Assembly: GCA_947627785.1 (NCBI GenBank)
Contig: CANQXC010000053.1
Coordinates: 1-6,123, forward strand
Direction of reading: 5' to 3'
Length of the DNA: 6,123 bases
Origin: an uncultured Clostridia bacterium
GTDB lineage: Bacteria; Bacillota; Clostridia; TANB77; CAG-508
The position numbers and the translations under genes are program-made. How positions within the stretch are numbered: position 1 is the first letter of the stretch; every line of letters begins with the position of its first letter. The notes beneath the pieces were generated by a model that was not told the origin of the DNA, ran no database searches, and saw only the letters and a list, made by a program, of their open reading frames with translations. This document shows, in pieces, positions 1 through 5,944 of this stretch.

Positions 1-1
1 A

Positions 2-1393
2 AAAAGAAAAATGTTAGCAAAATATCCTAGATTTGGAAGTGAAATAGCAAAATTAAATATTGAATTCAAAGATGATATACCTTTTCATACTGTAGCAACT
101 GATGGAAAAAATATCTATGTTGATTCAAATTATTTTGTAAGTTTAAATGAAAGTGATAGATTGTTTACAATAGCACATGAGATAATGCACATCAAATTTA
201 TGCACGCTTTTAGATTAAAAGATAAAGAGGGGAAAATAAGAGATTCAGAATTATGGAATATAGCAACAGATGCTATTATAAATGCAAATTTAGAAAGAGA
301 TGGATTTAAAATAAAAGAAGGATGTATAAATATGCCAGAAGCATTAGGATATTCAGCCGAAGAATTTTACCAAAAGTTATTGAAACAACAGAAGGATGAA
401 AATTTAAATCAAGGTAATGGGCAAAGCCAAGAAGGAAATAATGAACAAAACAATACTCAAAATCAAGGGCAAAATGATAATGGGCAAGAAAATGAAAATT
501 CAAATCAAAGTAAATGTAATAATGATGGCGATGACCATGGCCTATGGAAAGAAGCTTTTGAACAACAACAAAATTGTAAAGAAAAAGGGCAAAAACAAGA
601 GCAAGCTGTGGAAGGACAAACAAATGGAAATTTTGATGAAAGAGAAGAATTTGAAGATAATAGAAAAGAGAAGATAGAAAAATTTAAAGCTAAACGTGAA
701 AAGACTCAAAAAGATATAAGAAGTACTAAAGAAGAACAAATTAAATTAGGAAACATAGGAGAAAGCAAAGAAGAGATTGATTGGAGAGTTTTGTTACGAA
801 GGGAAATCGAAAAAACAGAAACAATATGGAGTCAAAGACATTCAATTGCAGAAAATAATTTTGCTTATAGAATGGAAGAAAATGATCTTGAAGATGATAT
901 CGAAACAGAAATTATGATTGATGTATCTGGATCAGTAAGCTTAGATTTAGTTAAGGCTTTTTTAAGACAAGTTAAAAGAATATTAGAACAAATAGAACAA
1001 CCTAAATTGAGAATAGGATGTTTTAACGAAAAATTTTGGGGATTTGTAGATATAAAAACTGTAAAAGATATAGATAATTTTACTATACCACAAGAAGCAA
1101 GAGGATATTATGCTAGGACAGAAGATTGGGATTTAGCAGTAAGAAGTTTTACGAAAGAGGGAAAAGGAAACAAAAAAGAAGGAAAAATAAACAAAATAGT
1201 ATTTACTGATGGTTATCCTTGTCCTGGAACAATGCCAAAAGCTGATTTAAAAAATGAAGATGTTATTTGGCTAGTTTATGGAAATAAACATTTTAAACCT
1301 TGTTGTGGTGAAGTTATAAATATTACAAAAAGACAATTAGAACAATTACATCTAATTGGTAAAGATAGTTCTAGGGATGATACAACTAGATAA
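2..1393 (+). CDS. DUF2201-type metallopeptidase-like / VWA-domain protein, 5'-partial
   Basis: The frame stays open from the first ATG (11) back to the window edge, and the A-rich stretch before that ATG has no ribosome binding site. The family normally has a short helix before the 'YPRFGSEIAKLNIEF' stretch, so the true start is probably outside the window. Residues below count from the ATG at 11. An N-terminal zincin-like domain carries HEIMH (56-60) and the family's W-N-x-A-x-D-x-x-x-N pattern (82-91; D87 is a candidate third metal ligand). Residues about 125-205 are an Asn/Gln/Glu/Lys-rich, probably disordered linker that includes DDHGLW (174-179). The C-terminal VWA-like domain has the MIDAS motif DVSGS (304-308), with T370 and D400 (FTDG) as the other likely metal ligands. 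I see no signal peptide or membrane segment, so it should be cytosolic. Such proteins are often encoded next to a MoxR-type AAA+ ATPase, which here could only lie upstream. The substrate is unknown. Family assignment is firm; peptidase activity is not shown. Confidence 0.88.
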   Translation, partial: KRKMLAKYPRFGSEIAKLNIEFKDDIPFHTVATDGKNIYVDSNYFVSLNESDRLFTIAHEIMHIKFMHAFRLKDKEGKIRDSELWNIATDAIINANLERDGFKIKEGCINMPEALGYSAEEFYQKLLKQQKDENLNQGNGQSQEGNNEQNNTQNQGQNDNGQENENSNQSKCNNDGDDHGLWKEAFEQQQNCKEKGQKQEQAVEGQTNGNFDEREEFEDNRKEKIEKFKAKREKTQKDIRSTKEEQIKLGNIGESKEEIDWRVLLRREIEKTETIWSQRHSIAENNFAYRMEENDLEDDIETEIMIDVSGSVSLDLVKAFLRQVKRILEQIEQPKLRIGCFNEKFWGFVDIKTVKDIDNFTIPQEARGYYARTEDWDLAVRSFTKEGKGNKKEGKINKIVFTDGYPCPGTMPKADLKNEDVIWLVYGNKHFKPCCGEVINITKRQLEQLHLIGKDSSRDDTTR

Positions 1394-1424
1394 AATGCCA
1401 GGATTTATTTAAATCTACAACTTG

Positions 1425-1480
1425 GAAATTAAAGAAGTTTAAGATTTACCTTAGACTTCTTTAATTTCATTTGACCTTTT
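1425..1480 (+). terminator. Long AT-rich hairpin, probable terminator of the VWA-protein gene
   Basis: A 19-nt arm (1425-1443) pairs with 1450-1468 at every position, with one G-U wobble, across a 6-nt loop. It lies 31 bp after the stop at 1393. The stem is AT-rich and the T tract after it is weak and interrupted (ATTTGACCTTTT), so termination may be leaky. Its isolation between two genes and the promoter directly after it support the terminator reading. Confidence 0.6.
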
Positions 1481-1499
1481 AACACGTAGGTGATATAAT
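1471..1499 (+). promoter_or_regulatory. Sigma-A-type promoter for yqeY, extended -10
   Basis: The -35 box is TTGACC (1471-1476, 5 of 6 consensus). A 17-bp spacer follows, then a perfect TATAAT (1494-1499). TG at 1491-1492 makes an extended -10 (TGATATAAT). Transcription should start near 1506, leaving a leader of only about 25 nt. The -35 box begins two bases after the preceding hairpin. This is the best promoter match in the window. Confidence 0.85.
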
Positions 1500-1518
1500 A
1501 TCTAAAAATATGAAAGAT

Positions 1519-1526
1519 GGAGGAGA
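1519..1526 (+). promoter_or_regulatory. Ribosome binding site deciding the TTG start of yqeY
   Basis: GGAGGAGA ends 6 nt before the TTG at 1533. The next in-frame ATG at 1548 would be 21 nt away, which is too far. The site therefore fixes TTG as the start. Confidence 0.85.
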
Positions 1527-1532
1527 AGTATT

Positions 1533-1973
1533 TTGAAAGAGAGATTAATGAATGACTTAAAAGAGTCAATGAAAAATAAGGATATGATTAGAAAAAACAC
1601 AATTCAAATGGTTAGAGCACAAATTTTACAAATTGAAAAAGATAAACAAATAGTATTAGATGATAATGCAATATTAGATATAATTACAAAACAAGTTAAG
1701 CAAAAAAATGATGCTCTTGCTGAATTTGAAAAAGCAAATAGAGAAGATTTAATAAACCAAACAAAACAAGAAATTAGTATATTAAAAGAATATCTACCTG
1801 CACAACTTAGCAAAGAAGAAGTTAAAAAGATTGCAGAAGAATGTAAGGTAGAACTTGGTATTACAGATATTAAAGGATTAGGTGCTTTAATTAAAGCCGT
1901 AAAAGCAAAAGTAGGTGTTGGAAGTGATGGTAAAACTATTTCAGATGTAGCAAAAGAGATATTAAATAATTAA
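1533..1973 (+). CDS. yqeY: YqeY family protein (GatB/YqeY domain)
   Basis: The 146 residues match the usual full length of YqeY (about 147-150 aa). The pattern is typical: an N-terminal helix (KERLMNDLKESMKNKD), the R-x-x-x-I-Q-M-V-R-A-x-I segment (20-31), a lysine-rich stretch followed by EFEKANREDL (64-73), the hallmark LKEYLPAQLSKEE (84-96), and a glycine-rich C-terminal segment ending in VGVGSDGKTISDVAKEIL (127-144). The fold resembles the tail domain of GatB, the subunit of the tRNA-dependent amidotransferase that helps charge tRNA with Gln or Asn. That suggests tRNA contact, but the role of free-standing YqeY is poorly defined. It should be a soluble cytosolic protein. The TTG start is chosen because a strong ribosome binding site sits 6 nt upstream and the N-terminus then matches the family. 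It has its own promoter and terminator, so it looks monocistronic. Identity is near certain; function is not established. Confidence 0.95.
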   Translation: MKERLMNDLKESMKNKDMIRKNTIQMVRAQILQIEKDKQIVLDDNAILDIITKQVKQKNDALAEFEKANREDLINQTKQEISILKEYLPAQLSKEEVKKIAEECKVELGITDIKGLGALIKAVKAKVGVGSDGKTISDVAKEILNN

Positions 1974-2019
1974 TACATATTATTAGGTACTTTTGAAACA
2001 TTGATTTTTATAATTTTAA

Positions 2020-2063
2020 AAAACACATATAATTTAAATATAGAATTATATGTGTTTTATTTT
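2020..2063 (+). terminator. Intrinsic terminator after yqeY
   Basis: A perfect 15-bp stem pairs AAAACACATATAATT (2020-2034) with 2044-2058 across a 9-nt loop. The descending arm ends in TTTT and runs into ATTTT. It lies 46 bp after the yqeY stop. The A tract on the other side means it could also work on the opposite strand, but no converging gene is present. Confidence 0.82.
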
Positions 2064-2129
2064 ATTGTAAATCACTATATTTAACTTAAGAATTTGAGAT
2101 TAATTATATAAGAACTTACAATTAAGATA

Positions 2130-2157
2130 TTGCAAAGTATTCAATCTGTGGTATAAT
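2130..2157 (+). promoter_or_regulatory. Extended -10 promoter for the glutamine synthetase operon
   Basis: A perfect TATAAT (2152-2157) is preceded by TG at 2149-2150, giving an extended -10 (TGGTATAAT). A weak -35, TTGCAA (2130-2135, 4 of 6), lies 16 bp upstream. The predicted start near 2164 leaves a leader of about 100 nt. The -10 box is embedded in a 12-bp perfect palindrome, which is listed separately. Confidence 0.7.
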
Positions 2158-2162
2158 TATAC
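2151..2162 (+). promoter_or_regulatory. 12-bp palindrome GTATAATTATAC over the -10 box
   Basis: GTATAATTATAC equals its own reverse complement and covers the whole -10 element of the promoter before the glutamine synthetase gene. A repressor bound there would block the promoter, so it is a candidate operator. In such AT-rich DNA a palindrome built around TATAAT could also be chance. It does not fit the GlnR/TnrA consensus. Confidence 0.3.
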
Positions 2163-2186
2163 AGTATTAATTTATGTAAATAATAC

Positions 2187-2246
2187 ATTAAGTAATATCA
2201 AATAATAAACTAATGTGAGAATAATAAATTAATATTACATTTTAAT
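2187..2246 (+). promoter_or_regulatory. Imperfect stem in the glutamine synthetase leader
   Basis: ATTAAGTAATAT (2187-2198) can pair with 2232-2246, giving 7 bp (GTAATAT with ATATTAC) plus 5 bp (ATTAA with TTAAT) separated by a 3-nt bulge. A shorter dyad, GTATTA (2164-2169) with TAATAC (2181-2186), lies just 5' of it. The stems are almost purely A-U and therefore weak. No known riboswitch or ANTAR-type hexaloop pair is recognisable. Confidence 0.22.
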
Positions 2247-2253
2247 AGCCATA

Positions 2254-2262
2254 AAGAAGGGA
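2254..2262 (+). promoter_or_regulatory. Oddly spaced ribosome binding site of the glutamine synthetase gene
   Basis: AAGAAGGGA is the only Shine-Dalgarno-like sequence here. Its AGAAGG core (2255-2260) ends 2 nt before the ATG at 2263, which is too close, and 14 nt before the in-frame ATG at 2275, which is long. Neither spacing is ideal, so the start is uncertain by four codons. The ATG at 2275 (protein beginning MESKF) is at least as likely. Confidence 0.5.
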
Positions 2263-4164
2263 ATGATTTTTATAATGGAAAGCAAATTTGTTTTAAATAA
2301 ACGTCTTATTTATGTAATACCAAAAGAAAGCTACGAAAGAGAAAAATTAATAAAACTATTAAATAAACATAAAGAAATAAAATTTGTTTCATTAGTTGCA
2401 ATAGATTTATGGGGAAATGATACAGATGAGAAGATACCTGTTCAATATTTCATAGATAATATAGATGAAATGCTAAAAAATGGTATCCAAACAGATGGTT
2501 CATCAGTTAATTTAGGACAAATTGCGAAATTATCAGATGCTAGAGTAGATTTAATTCCAGATAAAGATGCAGTTTGGTATGTGGATTACAATTATGAAAA
2601 CATAGATACTGAAACAAATTTGCCAACAGGAACATTACGTATATGGTCATTTTTATTACACAATGGAAAATTTATAGATTCTCGTTATATATTAAAACAG
2701 TCAATAGATAAATTTAGAACTTATTTATTGGATAAAATTAATAATAAAAGTGTATTAAATTCCTACAAAATAGAAAAATTTGAAGATATCCAAAAAATGG
2801 AAATAATGCTTGGAACAGAATTGGAATTTTGGGTTAGAACACCATATGATGCTGTAAATATTGAAAAATTAGTTCTATCACAGACTCTAAAAGAGCATTA
2901 TTGGAAAAGAACAAAAGGTGTTGTAAGAACAGCATTGGAAAATACTTTACAAATACTTAGCCTATATGGATTAAATCCAGAAATGGGCCATAAAGAGGTT
3001 GGAGGAATAAACAATTATATTTCTGGGGATGGAGCAATAGAAAACCATATAGTAGAGCAATTAGAAATAGATTGGAAATATAATAAAGCTCTTATAACAG
3101 CTGATAATGAATTGCTTGCAAGAATAATAATAAAAGAAGTATTTAGATTACATGGATTAGAGGTCAGTTTTAATGCAAAACCTATCATGGGAGTTGCAGG
3201 TAGTGGAGAACATTGCCATATTAGTATAATGCTAAAGTTAAAAGACGGAAAAACCATAAATTTATTAGCACCAACAGAAGGAAATACTTATTTAAGCAAA
3301 ATTGGTTGGGGCATGATAATGGGAATATTAAAAAACTATAATGTTATAAATCCATTTATAGCTAATACAAATGATTCCTTAAATAGACTAAAACCTGGAT
3401 ATGAAGCTCCAACACATGGAATATGTTCAATAGGAAATGAACCTAATGGAGAAATTAGAAATAGAACAGTTCTTGCAGGGCTACTAAAAGATAAAGATAA
3501 TCCTTTATCAACACGTTTTGAAATACGTTCTCCAAATCCAAAAACTAATATATTTTTAGCTGTATCTGCAATATTTGCTGGAATTATGGATGGAATAGAT
3601 TTTGCAATGCAAGAAAATATAACTAATAGAGGATTAGAAGAGGAATTTTGCAAGGCTTTTGGAGTTAAAGGTAAATATCTAGATGCAAATAAAATATATA
3701 GAGAAGAAAAAGATATTTTTGAAGAATATTCAGAAGAAGATAGAGATAAGTATTTTGGAAAGTCTCCAAAAACAGTATATGAAAATATTGCTAATTTAAA
3801 AGATGGGTCTGTAATAGAAAATATTTTAGATAAAGAAATAATTCAAGCACATATTAATTTATCTATAAATAATTGGCTGTTAGATATAGAACAAAGAATT
3901 ATCCCTGAAAATAGAAAACTTATACGTTCTTATGTAGAGCAAAAAAATTCAAATGATTATGATAAAGAACTATGGGATAAAATATTAAAACTTAAAATAG
4001 AATTAGCAAAAGATGATATGAAAAACAAGAGTATAATTTCACAAATGATAGATTATATAAACAACAAGGATTATGAAAAAGTATCAAAATTACAAATACA
4101 AATGAATAACAAAATGGAAGAGCTTAAAGCTTTATACACTAAATATATAAATAATGAAATATAA
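2263..4164 (+). CDS. glnA: Long-form glutamine synthetase (type I-like catalytic core, about 630 aa)
   Basis: Glutamine synthetase joins glutamate and ammonia using ATP and is the main entry point of ammonia assimilation; it acts in the cytosol as an oligomer. Core motifs are present in order: TDGSS (77-81) followed by SD and IPD; metal ligands in GTELEF (E186, E188); KEVGG (E245) and EQLEI (E268); KPIMGVAGSGEHCHIS (306-321, H317 in the glutamate site); the Asn-Asp loop and KPGYEAP (366-383); RNRT (399-402); and TRFEIRSPNP (417-426). Catalysis is therefore expected. Two differences from classical type I enzymes stand out. About 16 extra residues separate KEVGG from EQLEI, and the helical C-terminal tail after about 450 is roughly 180 residues. 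I see no NLYDLP-type adenylylation segment. I recall similar long enzymes from Clostridia. The symbol indicates the enzyme family only; this could be a paralogue beside a classical glnA. It is first in a likely operon with the gene 21 bp downstream. The start may instead be 2275. Confidence 0.9.
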   Translation: MIFIMESKFVLNKRLIYVIPKESYEREKLIKLLNKHKEIKFVSLVAIDLWGNDTDEKIPVQYFIDNIDEMLKNGIQTDGSSVNLGQIAKLSDARVDLIPDKDAVWYVDYNYENIDTETNLPTGTLRIWSFLLHNGKFIDSRYILKQSIDKFRTYLLDKINNKSVLNSYKIEKFEDIQKMEIMLGTELEFWVRTPYDAVNIEKLVLSQTLKEHYWKRTKGVVRTALENTLQILSLYGLNPEMGHKEVGGINNYISGDGAIENHIVEQLEIDWKYNKALITADNELLARIIIKEVFRLHGLEVSFNAKPIMGVAGSGEHCHISIMLKLKDGKTINLLAPTEGNTYLSKIGWGMIMGILKNYNVINPFIANTNDSLNRLKPGYEAPTHGICSIGNEPNGEIRNRTVLAGLLKDKDNPLSTRFEIRSPNPKTNIFLAVSAIFAGIMDGIDFAMQENITNRGLEEEFCKAFGVKGKYLDANKIYREEKDIFEEYSEEDRDKYFGKSPKTVYENIANLKDGSVIENILDKEIIQAHINLSINNWLLDIEQRIIPENRKLIRSYVEQKNSNDYDKELWDKILKLKIELAKDDMKNKSIISQMIDYINNKDYEKVSKLQIQMNNKMEELKALYTKYINNEI

Positions 4165-4170
4165 AAATTT

Positions 4171-4176
4171 AGGAGG
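4171..4176 (+). promoter_or_regulatory. Consensus AGGAGG deciding the TTG start of the HExxH gene
   Basis: A perfect AGGAGG sits 6 nt after the glutamine synthetase stop and 9 nt before the TTG at 4186. No in-frame ATG lies nearby, so TTG is the start. The site, with no promoter or terminator in the 21-bp gap, implies co-translation from one message. Confidence 0.85.
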
Positions 4177-4185
4177 AACACATTT

Positions 4186-5841
4186 TTGCTTACAGATATA
4201 ACCATTAGAGAAAAGCTGGATGACATAATAGATGTTTTTACAAAAGTTTATGGAGCACAACATAGAGAAATTATAAAAGAAAGACTTCAAAATACAATAT
4301 ATATTATATATAATAATTTGGAAGGGGTAGAGGCTTATATACAGTTTCTAAAAGAATGTAAACAAAAAGAACTTGCAGTAAAGTTCTTAAAACAAATAGG
4401 AATTGATGTAAGTAAGCAAGGTGAAAACTATGCTAAACCATTAAATAAAGAAATAAATAGTTTAGTATATGAATATCTTGGAGATTATACACATATGGAT
4501 TTGCAATATGAGAATATTCCTCAATCAAAAATAAATGGATATTCAAAAATATATAAACAAATTTTAGATGAATATGATAAATTTTTAAAGGAGATATCAT
4601 CATATCAAGAATATGTAGATAGTGAAAGTAAACGAAAATTCGGGCTTCAAACATATTATAGAAATTTATTATATACACAAATAGAAGATATATTACCTAA
4701 TGAAATAAAAACTTTTTTGGATAGAAATAATAATAGTATAATGAAAAAAAGTATGGCATTTTTTGGAGAAGATTTAGAAGCACAATCAAATGTTGATTTT
4801 TTTTCAAATTATTATGAAGAAAAGTTAAGAGATGATTCTGTTAATCAAGAAGAAAAGAGTAATATATATTATTATAGAATCAAGTATTTTGAGAAAATGG
4901 GTGTTGAAACCTTAAAAAAGAGAGATTCTTTTGAAACTGATAAGTTGTATTATGAATATTGTATGAAACAAGAGAAAATAAGGAAATTAATCCCATCACC
5001 AGATATATTAGAGAAAATTATTCGTAAAAAAAATAATATAACTAAAGAGATGCAAGTTGAGTATATTTGTCATAGTAAAGATTTTATGCAGAATATTAAA
5101 AAAACAGGGGATAATCTTAACAATAGAAAAATAATGTATAAAAGTCACAAAGATACAATTATAGCTCTTGTAGGGTGTCATTATAAGAAAAAAGATCTGG
5201 TTTGTCTTTTCTATACAATTATAAAAGAATATAGAGGAATATTAGATTTTACTTTATTACATGAATTAGGACATGCTATTGAAACAGAAAATACAAATAT
5301 AAGAAAATATAGGTCTGGATTTGATTTTATTAATGATAATGACCAAAATCCATATAATCCTGAAACTCGTAAATATGAAAGGTTCAATGAAACAATTCAA
5401 GATATTATAGCTAAAGAAGCTAGGAAAATTTTGTATGAGCAAGGAAATTACATAATAGAACCAAAAAAATTTTCTATTGAAAATGTAAATGATATAAATA
5501 CATCAAATATTTTGAAAAAAATACTAATGCCATTTTGGAAGCAATATAGAGAGGAAATTATAAAATATAGAATTTATGGTAATAAAGAAGAATTTTTCAA
5601 GGTAGTTGGTGAAGATACCTTTGAAGAATTAAATGATGTAGTAAATAAAGTAGATTCTTTATTACAATCAAATAAACAGTTTATAAAGGGTAACATTTCT
5701 ATAGAATATGAGCAACAATTAGAAAGATTAAAAAAAATATATAATGATATGAAAATTCTTAGTATTAACAAGCAAGAAGAATTAACAATAGCCAAAAAAA
5801 TTAATTCTAATGTAAGTAATAATTTGGATGAGAGAATTTAA
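4186..5841 (+). CDS. Unassigned putative zinc metallopeptidase (HELGH), 551 aa
   Basis: I do not recognise this family. The clearest feature is LLHELGHAIE (357-366), an HExxH zinc-site motif (H359, E360, H363) preceded by a helix-like hydrophobic stretch. FNETIQDIIAKEA (400-412) follows 37 residues later, and E402 is placed as the third ligand of a gluzincin would be. Residues 1-300 are charged and mostly helical-looking, without a motif I know. Around 324-345 is a short, possibly beta segment with Cys331, His332 and Cys340. The last 50 residues look like a coiled coil rich in Lys, Glu and Asn. There is no signal peptide or membrane segment, so a cytosolic protein is expected, unlike secreted M4 or M34 peptidases. 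The TTG start is fixed by AGGAGG. It lies 21 bp after the glutamine synthetase gene, so the two are probably one operon. Base composition matches its neighbours. Activity, substrate and any link to nitrogen metabolism are unproven; it could be a non-peptidase zinc protein. Confidence 0.75.
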   Translation: MLTDITIREKLDDIIDVFTKVYGAQHREIIKERLQNTIYIIYNNLEGVEAYIQFLKECKQKELAVKFLKQIGIDVSKQGENYAKPLNKEINSLVYEYLGDYTHMDLQYENIPQSKINGYSKIYKQILDEYDKFLKEISSYQEYVDSESKRKFGLQTYYRNLLYTQIEDILPNEIKTFLDRNNNSIMKKSMAFFGEDLEAQSNVDFFSNYYEEKLRDDSVNQEEKSNIYYYRIKYFEKMGVETLKKRDSFETDKLYYEYCMKQEKIRKLIPSPDILEKIIRKKNNITKEMQVEYICHSKDFMQNIKKTGDNLNNRKIMYKSHKDTIIALVGCHYKKKDLVCLFYTIIKEYRGILDFTLLHELGHAIETENTNIRKYRSGFDFINDNDQNPYNPETRKYERFNETIQDIIAKEARKILYEQGNYIIEPKKFSIENVNDINTSNILKKILMPFWKQYREEIIKYRIYGNKEEFFKVVGEDTFEELNDVVNKVDSLLQSNKQFIKGNISIEYEQQLERLKKIYNDMKILSINKQEELTIAKKINSNVSNNLDERI

Positions 5842-5875
5842 TATGTATGTAGTGTTATAAACAATTTTTAAAACA

Positions 5876-5904
5876 TTGATTAATAAAATATAATATGATA
5901 AAAT
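5876..5904 (+). promoter_or_regulatory. Probable promoter of proS
   Basis: TTGATT (5876-5881, 4 of 6) is followed after 17 bp by TAAAAT (5899-5904, 5 of 6). TG at 5896-5897 makes an extended -10 (TGATAAAAT). The predicted start near 5911 leaves a leader of only about 34 nt. The area is so AT-rich that other -10-like hexamers are present, so the exact position is uncertain. Confidence 0.5.
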
Positions 5905-5930
5905 AATTGAATATGAAATTAATAATAAAA

Positions 5931-5936
5931 GAGGGG
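5931..5936 (+). promoter_or_regulatory. Ribosome binding site of proS
   Basis: GAGGGG ends 8 nt before the ATG at 5945. It supports that start, which also gives the usual family N-terminus MRLSK. Confidence 0.75.
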
Positions 5937-5944
5937 ATAAATTA

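Noticed and set aside
306..623. Open reading frame of 105 codons on the - strand inside the first gene, His- and Tyr-rich at one part.
   Set aside because: It lies opposite the Asn/Gln-rich linker, whose CAA/AAT codons read as Leu/Ile-type codons in reverse. It has no ribosome binding site and no recognisable domain.
417..677. Lysine- and methionine-rich 86-codon frame on the + strand inside the first gene.
   Set aside because: It is a frame-shifted reading of the low-complexity linker with implausible composition, fully inside a well-supported gene.
2214..2239. TGTGA ... TTACA in the synthetase leader, resembling a GlnR/TnrA operator.
   Set aside because: The halves are 16 bp apart, while the consensus TGTNA-N7-TNACA needs 7. 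The site also lies well downstream of the promoter.
3336..3653. 105-codon frame on the - strand opposite the conserved catalytic part of the glutamine synthetase.
   Set aside because: The + strand encodes strongly conserved motifs here, and the reverse frame has no ribosome binding site or known domain.
5862..5878. Small dyad CAAT...ATTG around a TTTTTAAAA core after the HExxH gene, considered as a terminator.
   Set aside because: The pairing is very short and has no GC content or following T tract, so it would not terminate.
5889..5894. A perfect TATAAT upstream of proS.
   Set aside because: No acceptable -35 box lies 16-18 bp upstream (only T/A runs) and there is no TG extension. The pair TTGATT / TAAAAT with a 17-bp spacer is better.
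5842..5944. Possible T-box riboswitch before proS.
   Set aside because: The gap is 103 bp and the predicted leader about 34 nt, too short for specifier, T-box and antiterminator elements.
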